NCBI GenBank assembly: GCA_030624355.1
Contig: JAUXKG010000181.1
Coordinates: forward strand, 1-5,755
Length of the DNA stretch: 5,755 nucleotides
Direction: 5' to 3'
From: Acidobacteriota bacterium
GTDB lineage: Bacteria > Acidobacteriota > UBA6911 > RPQK01 > JADFOI01
Part shown: one piece after another, positions 1 to 5,755 of the stretch
How positions within the stretch are numbered: the stretch's first letter is position 1
Layout: each line of letters begins with the position of its first letter
Notes under the pieces: model-generated
Database searches by the model: none
Seen by the model: the letters and a program-made list of their open reading frames with translations, nothing else
Told to the model about the DNA's origin: nothing
Translations under genes and position numbers: made by a program

Positions 1-45
1 GTACTCCTTGTCATCGTGGCGCCTGCAGCACTTCGTCACGCCGCC

Positions 46-90
46 TTCATCTGAGCGCAGTGAAGAGACCTTTCACTGAGCGAAGTGAAG
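46..90. repeat. Pair of short palindromic repeats (CTGAGCG[A/C]AGTGAAG)
   Basis: The 15-base unit CTGAGCGCAGTGAAG (51-65) recurs as CTGAGCGAAGTGAAG (76-90) with one mismatch and a period of 25 bases. The second copy lies in a perfect 6-base inverted repeat, TTCACT (72-77) and AGTGAA (84-89), around the loop GAGCGA. The first copy lies in an imperfect hairpin with TTCATCT upstream. No T-tract follows on either strand, so a classical intrinsic terminator is not supported. This resembles a small REP-like intergenic palindrome pair. Confidence 0.6.
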
Positions 91-143
91 AAAACCTATA
101 CATAATCCGGACCTTGATCATGCGTCACCCGGGCTAATTATCC

Positions 144-164
144 TGTCAGTTGTCAGCTGTCAGG
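144..164. repeat. Three-copy heptamer tandem repeat (TGTCAGN)
   Basis: Three adjacent 7-base units read TGTCAGT, TGTCAGC and TGTCAGG. They are identical except for the last base. The array is non-coding, in the spacer downstream of the mltD-like gene. Short heptamer arrays of this kind are known in intergenic regions of several bacterial groups. With only three units, a functional role cannot be inferred. Confidence 0.65.
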
Positions 165-219
165 ATCCCGCAGTTTTCACACTGTCTCGTGGCGAGGAGT
201 CTCAGGCGCCGCCCTGACA

Positions 220-241
220 AGGCCTGCGACTGAGGCCTGCG
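220..241. repeat. Nine-base direct repeat, possible hairpin after the mltD-like stop
   Basis: AGGCCTGCG occurs at 220-228 and again at 233-241, a 13-base period starting 16 bases beyond the stop of the mltD-like gene. AGGCCT is self-complementary, so 220-225 can also pair with 233-238 around a 7-base loop. No run of T follows on the minus strand, so it is not called as a terminator. It could act as a weak transcript 3'-end structure. Confidence 0.45.
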
Positions 242-256
242 CACACGTACGGCAGG

Positions 257-1774
257 TCACGGGATCAGCAATACCTGGCCCAGAAAGATCTTGTGAGGGT
301 TGTCAATGGCGTTGGTGTCTTGCAGCAAGCGCAAGGAGACTCTGAATTTTAGAGCAATCTTCTCCAGCGTGTCGCCCCATCTCACTCGATATCGGGTGGG
401 GCGCTCAGAGGGACCTTCGACAAGAAGAAGCTGTCCCGGGTAGATTCGATTTGCATTTCGGATACCATTGCTGTGCTGCAACTTGGCGACAGAAGTGCCG
501 AGGGTGTTGGCGATAGAGCTCAGGTCGTCTCCCCATTGTACCCGATAGCGAGTCGAGCCATCAGCTGCGGTGACTATCTCTCCTGAAGCAGCTGCCGCGG
601 GAGCTGTCTCAAGGGCGGTCAGGAGTTGCGATTCCTGACCTCTAGGGACACGAAGATAGGCGCCCGCGGGAAGGACTCTCGAATTCTTCCAAACATGAGG
701 CCGGATTTGAGGGTTGTAGGCCTTTAGCACTTCCTCATCCAGGCTTGAAGCTCGTAGGAGATGGTTCAGGGGACACGATCTGGTCAGCTGAACGGAATAA
801 AACTGCAGGGGCGGGTCCATCTGCAGATCCCCGAAATAGTTCTTATAGTTTCGCGCAACTTCCACTGCCGCCAGGAATTCTGAATAGAAATTTTTGCTGG
901 CAAATCCGAAGATACGGGACCGGTATTGCTGTGTGATTTTGACCAGATCATCACCGAAACGCTTTTTAGCTCGCCTCATCCCATTTTGGCCGTGATTGAA
1001 GGCGGTGACAGCCAGGGGCCAACTCCCCAGAACCTTATAATTTTGCTGGAACAACTGAGCGGCGGCTTCCGTAGATCGCACAGGGTCGAGACGCTCATCG
1101 ATGGATCTGTTGATTTTCATGAACTGGCGTCCGGTACCACGCATGAACTGCCACTGACCCGCCGCACCCCGTTTGGAGTAGGCTCGGTAGTCGAACGAGG
1201 ATTCAACGTGGGGCAGGAAGACCAGTTCGACTGGCAGAGCATGTTGCTGGAAGACTCTCTTCATTCGATCCAGATGTCGACCCGACCGTACCAGTCCTTG
1301 ACGGAATTTTTCTTTGATTCCACGCTGGTAGCGAACGTCCTTTTGCAGTCTTCGGAGAAGGGTTGAGGTGGGGGAATGGCCCTGAGAACGCAAAAGTTCA
1401 ATGATTCGTTTGTGTTGACTGTTGAGCTTTCTGGAATTGATGCCGAGGACACGAATCTGGTAAAGAATCTGTTCTAGTTCTCGTTGTTTCTGTTTGAGAA
1501 TTTTTCGCTGTCTTCTCTCTTCCGACGGATTCCCCACAACACCCTTTTCAAACTTAGCTATATGGTAAATAAGGCCCGGACTCTCTTCATCATGAAAGAG
1601 CACGTCTCGCTCGCCATAGTGGGTAAAGACAGATCGCCAAAACTCGATTTTCTCTTCAAAGCCCTGGTAGGGAAATTGATCAGAGATCTGGTCAAGAGAG
1701 AACGAATCAGCAGCCAACAGGCCAGATTGGAAGCCTGTCTGCAAAAGGAAGAGAAGAACCATCCAGCGAAACAT
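257..1774 (-). CDS. MltD-like lytic murein transglycosylase with SLT and LysM domains
   Basis: This predicted exported peptidoglycan hydrolase would cleave the MurNAc-GlcNAc glycan bond with formation of 1,6-anhydro-MurNAc. A hydrophobic N-terminal segment (about 5-22, ending LLAADS) looks like a signal peptide. It has no lipobox cysteine, unlike the lipoprotein MltD of E. coli. A charged, probably helical region follows (83-175). The SLT catalytic domain (about 175-315) contains LPHVESSF with the expected catalytic Glu191, GAAGQWQFM (203-211), AVTAFNHGQNGM (255-266) and FASKNFYSEFLAA (291-303). A family-typical linker (about 322-377) leads to two LysM peptidoglycan-binding repeats (409-453 and 461-504), both with WGD where YxVxxGDTL is usual. 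The LysM repeats run to the last residue, so the protein is complete at 505 residues. The ATG at 1774 has no obvious ribosome binding site; Met5 is an alternative. The gene lies 65 bases after aroK. mltD is the closest named homologue, but the symbol is withheld because the lipoprotein anchor is absent. Confidence 0.93.
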   Translation of the reverse strand: MFRWMVLLFLLQTGFQSGLLAADSFSLDQISDQFPYQGFEEKIEFWRSVFTHYGERDVLFHDEESPGLIYHIAKFEKGVVGNPSEERRQRKILKQKQRELEQILYQIRVLGINSRKLNSQHKRIIELLRSQGHSPTSTLLRRLQKDVRYQRGIKEKFRQGLVRSGRHLDRMKRVFQQHALPVELVFLPHVESSFDYRAYSKRGAAGQWQFMRGTGRQFMKINRSIDERLDPVRSTEAAAQLFQQNYKVLGSWPLAVTAFNHGQNGMRRAKKRFGDDLVKITQQYRSRIFGFASKNFYSEFLAAVEVARNYKNYFGDLQMDPPLQFYSVQLTRSCPLNHLLRASSLDEEVLKAYNPQIRPHVWKNSRVLPAGAYLRVPRGQESQLLTALETAPAAAASGEIVTAADGSTRYRVQWGDDLSSIANTLGTSVAKLQHSNGIRNANRIYPGQLLLVEGPSERPTRYRVRWGDTLEKIALKFRVSLRLLQDTNAIDNPHKIFLGQVLLIP

Positions 1775-1839
1775 TACGGCTCATGTTAGCAAAGTTCTGC
1801 GACACTGGAAAGCGAGCTGAAACGCAAGCGCTGCAGGCC

Positions 1840-2343
1840 TTATAGGAGTTCGTCCAGCTGATCCAGGATCTCTTTGGAAATCTGTTCCGGAGATTTCGAC
1901 TGAGCCTCGATGTGAATGTCAGCCAGATGATAACACTCTTCTCGCAGCTGAAACAGGGAGTCGAGCTGTTCGAGGTCTTGAGCTAACGGTCTATGGGTCT
2001 CCTCTTCACAGCGCTTCCGGATCAAGTGAATCGATACCTTCAGCCAGATCGACACTCCACGCTGTGAGATGAAGGTTCGATTCAACTCACTGACGAAGGT
2101 TCCTCCTCCCAGCGCTATCACGCAAGGAGGTAGCTGTTGGGTTTCAAGCAACAGCCGAGATTCCAACTCTCGGAAATAAGTCTCTCCCTGAGACTCGAAT
2201 ATTTGTGAAATGGTTGTCTGTTGGTCTTTCTCGATGATCGTATCTAGATCGTGAAAGGGCCGATCCAAGTCCGAGGCCAGAAGCGGACCCACCGTGGATT
2301 TACCGCTTCCCATGAATCCAACCAGATAGACTTGTTTCACCAC
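1840..2343 (-). CDS. aroK: Shikimate kinase
   Basis: Shikimate kinase uses ATP to phosphorylate the 3-hydroxyl of shikimate, giving the substrate of the AroA protein encoded just upstream. The 167-residue length is typical of the NMP-kinase-like family. Visible are the Walker A loop GFMGSGKS (9-16), the shikimate-binding DLD with Asp34, FRELE (57-61) with Arg58, the glycine-rich GGGTF (79-83), the lid-domain RPL (118-120) with Arg118, and the late L-R-x3-Y-x2-A pattern (133-141) with Arg134. All key substrate and nucleotide residues of the family are present. Two GTG codons stand in tandem at the start. The first overlaps the aroA TAG stop (TAGTG) and the second begins two bases after it, so either could initiate. 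There is no strong Shine-Dalgarno sequence, which fits translational coupling or reinitiation from aroA. aroK and aroL products cannot be separated by sequence here; aroK is used as the generic symbol. Confidence 0.96.
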   Translation of the reverse strand: MVKQVYLVGFMGSGKSTVGPLLASDLDRPFHDLDTIIEKDQQTTISQIFESQGETYFRELESRLLLETQQLPPCVIALGGGTFVSELNRTFISQRGVSIWLKVSIHLIRKRCEEETHRPLAQDLEQLDSLFQLREECYHLADIHIEAQSKSPEQISKEILDQLDELL

Positions 2344-3635
2344 TATGACTTTACAACCAGGGATTGGAGCACTTCAAAAAATCCGGGAAACGAGACCGAC
2401 ACACAGGCCGGGTCGTCTATCTCGACTGGCCCGAGGCCAATCAAGCCTGCCACCGAAAAGGCCATGGCTATTCGGTGATCTCCCAAGCTTTGAACCCTTC
2501 CGCCTCCGATCTGCTGTCCCGGTGGGATAGCAAAACCATCGGGGAATTCCTCCACTCGAATTCCAATGTTTCTGAGATTCAAGACTGTTGAGTGAATCCG
2601 ATCAGACTCTTTCTTGCGCAATTCTTCTGCTTGACGGATTGCCAGCCCTCGTTTCAGACGGGTTCCCAGAACAGCCAGTACGGGAATCTCATCAATCAGA
2701 TTGGGAATCCACTCACCCTGGATTTGGGCCGGGAATCGATCCAGGAGTTGGCGACTGTGACGAACCGTCAGATCGCACACCGGTTCTCCGTTGGAGAGTC
2801 GCGTATTGGTTTGTTCAAGGCGGACTCCTGCCTGCTCCAGCAGGGCCAACAGGGCCGTACGAGAGGGATTGACTCCCACCCCGGCCAAATGTATCTCCGA
2901 GTCCGGCAGTAAAAGAGCGGCCAGAATGAAGAAGGCGGCTGCCGAGAAATCTCCGGGAATCTCCATTTGAACGGGCTTTAGTGACACGGGCCCTTCTATT
3001 GCTATCCCCCCGTTCTCATGCTTTGGGGAGGCGTTGAAAAAGGGGAGGGCCAGTTCGGTATGGTTTCGGGTCGGAGTGGTTTCCTCAACTACTGTTTGCC
3101 CCCGGGCCATCAGTCCGGCCAGCAGGAGACAGGATTTGACCTGGGCACTGGCCAGGGGCAGACGATAGTGGATTCCCTGAAGGGATGCCCCGCTAATGTG
3201 CAGGGGCGGATATTCGTCCTTGTGGGCTGAGATAGACGCGCCCATCCGGGTCAGAGGGATGATGATGCGCTGCATGGGCCGTCGGTTCAACGATGAATCG
3301 CCTTGAATGGTGGAAGCAAAGGAGGACCCACAGAGTAGAGCGCTCAGAAAACGGATGGTGGTTCCACTGTTCCCTGCATCCAGGGTTCGAGTGGGCTGTT
3401 GAAATTCTGTCCAGCCCTGGCTCTGAATCTCGACTTCACGCTCCCGGCGATGGATGTCCACACCAATTTGCTGCAGACAATCCAGAGTGGACTGACAGTC
3501 CTGGCTGTTCGAGAAGTTGCGGATTGTGGTGCTGCCTTCGGCCATGGCGGCCAGAACGGCGTAGCGGTGCGAAATCGATTTGTCGCCGGGAAGAAGGACG
3601 GTTCCTCGAAGAGAGGATGCAGGTTGAATTTGCAT
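2343..3635 (-). CDS. aroA: 3-phosphoshikimate 1-carboxyvinyltransferase (EPSP synthase), class II-like
   Basis: EPSP synthase transfers the enolpyruvyl group of phosphoenolpyruvate to shikimate-3-phosphate, the sixth step of the shikimate pathway, in the cytoplasm. The length of 430 residues is normal. Visible motifs are PGDKSISHR (16-24) with Lys19, GNSGTTIR (88-95), RRPMQ (118-122), SAQVKS (163-168), RNHTE (190-194), PGDFSAAAFF (227-236), NPSR (256-259), LIDEIPVLAV (313-322) with the probable catalytic Asp315, KESDRI (342-347) and GDHRIAM (385-391). GDKS, SAQ-x-K and R-x-H-T-E match the published class II EPSP synthase signatures. The fourth, N-x-T-R, appears as NPSR. The residue equivalent to E. 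coli Gly96 remains glycine (Gly91), unlike the alanine of the CP4 enzyme. The ATG lies one base after the uvrB TGA and has no clear ribosome binding site, so translation is probably coupled to uvrB. The TAG stop overlaps the aroK start by one base. Confidence 0.97.
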   Translation of the reverse strand: MQIQPASSLRGTVLLPGDKSISHRYAVLAAMAEGSTTIRNFSNSQDCQSTLDCLQQIGVDIHRREREVEIQSQGWTEFQQPTRTLDAGNSGTTIRFLSALLCGSSFASTIQGDSSLNRRPMQRIIIPLTRMGASISAHKDEYPPLHISGASLQGIHYRLPLASAQVKSCLLLAGLMARGQTVVEETTPTRNHTELALPFFNASPKHENGGIAIEGPVSLKPVQMEIPGDFSAAAFFILAALLLPDSEIHLAGVGVNPSRTALLALLEQAGVRLEQTNTRLSNGEPVCDLTVRHSRQLLDRFPAQIQGEWIPNLIDEIPVLAVLGTRLKRGLAIRQAEELRKKESDRIHSTVLNLRNIGIRVEEFPDGFAIPPGQQIGGGRVQSLGDHRIAMAFSVAGLIGLGPVEIDDPACVSVSFPGFFEVLQSLVVKS

Positions 3636-3636
3636 A

Positions 3637-5739
3637 TCAGTCTGTTGGTGTGTCCGGGAAGTCCGGAGTCGGATGTCCTGAAAAACCGATCTGCAGATCG
3701 ATCTCCTTCAAGCGCTTCAGCTGATCCCGGAACGTAGCCGCCTTCTCGAACTCCAAACGTTTCGCGGCGCCTTTCATTTCTGCGGTCAGTCGCTCAATTT
3801 CCTTTCCGATCTCCTCGGCAGACGAATATTGCTCAATTTCTTCCGCCACCATAGGGACCTCATAGTAATCCAGTTGGGTCATTTCCAGAAGCGAGGCATT
3901 GATCGGCTTGAGAATTGTTTGAGGGGTGATCGAGTTTTTCCTGTTGTACTCCTTCTGAAGCTCTCTTCGCCGCCCTGTTTCTTCTATCGCTTTAGCCATG
4001 GATCGGGTGACGGTATCGGCATACATGATGACCTTGCTGTTCACGTTTCGGGCGGCTCGACCGGCGGTTTGAATTAAGGATGTCGTGCTTCTCAGGAAAC
4101 CTTCCTTATCTGCGTCCAGAATGGCGACCAGAGACACTTCGGGCAGATCCAGTCCCTCTCTGAGCAGGTTGACTCCCACCAGTACATCAAATTTTCCGAG
4201 TCTCAAGTCCCTCAGAATTTTCACCCGGTCTAGAGTATCGATCTCGGAATGCAGGTAGCAGACTGCCACTCCCAGTTCGGTATAGTATTCACTCAGTTCC
4301 TCAGCCATGCGCTTGGTCAAGGTGGTGACCAATACACGCTCATTTAGCTGCGCCCGCTTCCGGATCTCCTCCAGTAGATCGTCGATCTGACCTCCAACCG
4401 GACTCACTTCAATCTCAGGATCCATGAGACCGGTCGGTCGGATGATTTGTTCGACTACCTCGCCTGCACTGCGTGTCAATTCATAGGATCCAGGTGTGGC
4501 CGATACATATATGGTCTGCGGCATTCGTTCTTGTATCTCTGCAAAGTTCAGAGGGCGGTTATCAAGTGCGGAAGGAAGACGGAATCCATACTTGACCAGA
4601 TTCAGCTTTCGAGAGCGATCCCCTTCGTACATTCCGCGCAACTGGGGGACCATTGCATGGCTCTCGTCAACGAAAACAATTGCATCGGGAGGCAAATAGT
4701 CCATCAGTGTTGGAGGAGGTTGTCCCGGATGCCGACCGGTCAGGTGACGAGAATAGTTCTCTACTCCGCGACAGTATCCAACCGTTTTGATCATCTCCAA
4801 ATCGAACATCGTGCGCTGATGAACCCGCTGAGCTTCCAGCAGTTGTCCCGCCTTCTCCAACTTCAGGCAGTGCTCCTCCAGTTCCTCCCGTATGCTGGCC
4901 ACAGCCTTCTCCCATTGGTCTCGGGGCATTACGTAATGAGATTTGGGATAGATTGGAACGCGTTGGTGGTCTTTGACCACCTCTCCGGTCAGGGGATCGA
5001 ACTGGGAAATCGCATCGATTTCATCACCGAACATCTCGATTCGGATGCCGTAGTCCCCCCAGGCCGGAATCACTTCAATGACATCTCCTCGAACACGGAA
5101 AGTTCCCCTTCGAAGCTCGAAATCGTCACGCTGGTACTGGATTTCTACCAACCGGTGCAGGATCTCCCGTCGTTTGATCTGTTCTCCTTTACTCAACATC
5201 AAGAGCATCCCGTAATAGGCTTCAGGGGATCCCAAGCCGTAGATGCAGCTGACACTGGCCACCACGATGCAATCACGGCGTTCGAAGAGTGACCGGGTGG
5301 CGGAATGGCGGAGTCGATCTATTTCGTCATTAATCAAGGCTTCTTTTTCTATAAAGGTGTCGGTTGAAGCGATGTAGGCTTCCGGCTGGTAGTAGTCGTA
5401 GTAGCTCACAAAATACTCAACGGCGTTTTCCGGGAAAAAATTCCTGAATTCCTGGTAGAGCTGAGCGGCTAAGGTCTTGTTGGGACTGAGAACGAGAGTG
5501 GTACGATTGGCTTCGGCGAGGACCTTCGCCATGGTGAAGGTTTTTCCCGAACCCGTCACCCCTAACAGGACTTGGTCCCTCTTTTCCGTCTGGAGTCCTT
5601 CGGTCAGCTTGTCTATTGCCTTTTGCTGGTCAGGACTGGGCTGGAAATGGCTGGACAGGTTGAATTCGGCAGACTGGGCCCAGGCATCGCCATAAGAAAT
5701 GCCTGAATAGGACAGGTCGTTGGAATTGGGCACAGACAT
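3637..5739 (-). CDS. uvrB: UvrABC system protein B (excinuclease ABC subunit B)
   Basis: UvrB is the damage-verifying helicase-like subunit of cytoplasmic nucleotide excision repair. It is loaded by UvrA and then recruits the nuclease UvrC. The 700-residue product is complete. Visible motifs in order are Walker A GVTGSGKT (60-67), the damage-probing beta-hairpin YYDYYQPEAY (113-122), the DEAH-like VDESH (357-361), motif SATPG (413-417), VGVNLLREGLD (521-531), and motif VI as QTAGRAARN (557-565, where E. coli has QTIGRAARN). A C-terminal UVR domain (about 643-678) pairs with UvrA/UvrC. Compared with E. coli UvrB, remembered as 673 residues and starting about five residues before the conserved phenylalanine, this protein has roughly 21 extra N-terminal residues (1-25 in all precede F26). 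The ATG at 5739 is the only ATG available; the GTG at codon 3 is the only close alternative. No Shine-Dalgarno sequence is visible. It leads the run into aroA, one base downstream. An SOS operator cannot be judged because upstream sequence is missing. Confidence 0.98.
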   Translation of the reverse strand: MSVPNSNDLSYSGISYGDAWAQSAEFNLSSHFQPSPDQQKAIDKLTEGLQTEKRDQVLLGVTGSGKTFTMAKVLAEANRTTLVLSPNKTLAAQLYQEFRNFFPENAVEYFVSYYDYYQPEAYIASTDTFIEKEALINDEIDRLRHSATRSLFERRDCIVVASVSCIYGLGSPEAYYGMLLMLSKGEQIKRREILHRLVEIQYQRDDFELRRGTFRVRGDVIEVIPAWGDYGIRIEMFGDEIDAISQFDPLTGEVVKDHQRVPIYPKSHYVMPRDQWEKAVASIREELEEHCLKLEKAGQLLEAQRVHQRTMFDLEMIKTVGYCRGVENYSRHLTGRHPGQPPPTLMDYLPPDAIVFVDESHAMVPQLRGMYEGDRSRKLNLVKYGFRLPSALDNRPLNFAEIQERMPQTIYVSATPGSYELTRSAGEVVEQIIRPTGLMDPEIEVSPVGGQIDDLLEEIRKRAQLNERVLVTTLTKRMAEELSEYYTELGVAVCYLHSEIDTLDRVKILRDLRLGKFDVLVGVNLLREGLDLPEVSLVAILDADKEGFLRSTTSLIQTAGRAARNVNSKVIMYADTVTRSMAKAIEETGRRRELQKEYNRKNSITPQTILKPINASLLEMTQLDYYEVPMVAEEIEQYSSAEEIGKEIERLTAEMKGAAKRLEFEKAATFRDQLKRLKEIDLQIGFSGHPTPDFPDTPTD

Positions 5740-5741
5740 AC

Positions 5742-5747
5742 ATTATA
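5742..5747 (-). promoter_or_regulatory. Possible -10 promoter element (TATAAT) at the uvrB start
   Basis: A perfect TATAAT hexamer reads on the minus strand and ends two bases before the annotated uvrB ATG. The matching -35 region would lie beyond the right edge of the window, so the promoter cannot be confirmed. Standard spacing from the -10 box puts the transcription start near 5735, inside the first codons. That would imply either that the hexamer is chance or that translation starts leaderless at the GTG of codon 3 (5733). Confidence 0.3.
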
Positions 5748-5755
5748 CAAAGTAC

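Larger units (their letters stand above)
1..256. other. Non-coding spacer downstream of the mltD-like gene
   Basis: No open reading frame with recognisable protein features, no tRNA-like cloverleaf and no transposase fragment is apparent here. The spacer contains the palindromic pair, the heptamer array and the direct repeat listed separately, plus short palindromes such as CCCGGG (128-133). No intrinsic terminator with a T-tract was found for the upstream genes. Whatever gene lies next is outside the window. Confidence 0.7.

Noticed and set aside
71..106. Candidate plus-strand promoter (TTTCAC and CATAAT/TATACA)
   Set aside because: Spacing of 20 or 24 bases and poor hexamers do not fit a sigma-70 promoter, and no gene follows on the plus strand.
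926..1366. Plus-strand open frame of 146 codons inside the mltD-like gene
   Set aside because: It is antisense to the SLT catalytic domain, which has clear family motifs, and its translation shows no recognisable features.
1775..1839. Terminator or promoter between aroK and the mltD-like gene
   Set aside because: Only weak short inverted repeats and no T-tract or paired -35/-10 hexamers are visible, so nothing can be called with support.
4447..5292. Plus-strand open frame of 281 codons inside uvrB
   Set aside because: It lies wholly antisense to a strongly conserved uvrB, its translation shows no recognisable domain, and no ribosome binding site or promoter supports it. Long antisense frames are expected opposite such genes.
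1..5755. Possible terminal inverted repeat (GTACT at the left edge, AGTAC at the right edge)
   Set aside because: Only five bases match and the segment holds housekeeping genes without a transposase. This is a chance or window-cutting effect.
5740..5755. LexA/SOS operator upstream of uvrB
   Set aside because: Only 16 bases are available and none matches the E. coli CTGT-N8-ACAG or Bacillus-type GAAC-N4-GTTC box. The rest of the upstream region is outside the window.

Overview
The window is an ordinary bacterial chromosomal segment with four protein genes, all on the minus strand. In transcription order, from the right end to the left, they are uvrB (nucleotide excision repair), aroA (EPSP synthase), aroK (shikimate kinase) and an mltD-like LysM lytic transglycosylase. 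About 256 bases of non-coding, repeat-containing sequence lie beyond the last gene. The exported murein hydrolase of the MltD family and the housekeeping content suggest a Gram-negative-type bacterium. Base composition looks moderate, slightly above half G+C by eye. The UvrB variant QTAGRAARN and the EPSP synthase of the Bacillus/CP4-like (class II) signature type argue against an enteric relative. A member of the Verrucomicrobiota/PVC or Bacteroidota neighbourhood is possible, but I cannot assign a phylum from sequence reading alone.

Layout. Bases 5739-3637 carry a full-length uvrB whose start lies only 16 bases from the window edge. aroA follows after a single base (TGA-T-ATG), and aroK overlaps the aroA stop by one base (TAGTG, GTG start). 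These three genes look like one translationally coupled transcription unit. A 65-base gap separates aroK from the mltD-like gene (1774-257), which could belong to the same transcript or have its own weak promoter. Bases 1-256 hold no convincing gene. They hold a pair of short palindromic GAGCG(A/C)AGTGAAG units, a three-copy heptamer tandem repeat TGTCAGN, and a 9-base direct repeat just after the mltD stop.

How the genes work together. AroK phosphorylates shikimate and AroA adds the enolpyruvyl group, so they catalyse consecutive steps leading to chorismate. UvrB (DNA damage verification) and the murein transglycosylase have no biochemical link to that pathway, so the cluster is best read as a housekeeping operon joined by position rather than function. 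I found no mobile element, CRISPR array, RNA gene or defence system, and no evidence of a new biological system. The points worth a second look are the unusual tight linkage, the class II-like AroA, the start region of uvrB and the small repeats at the left end.
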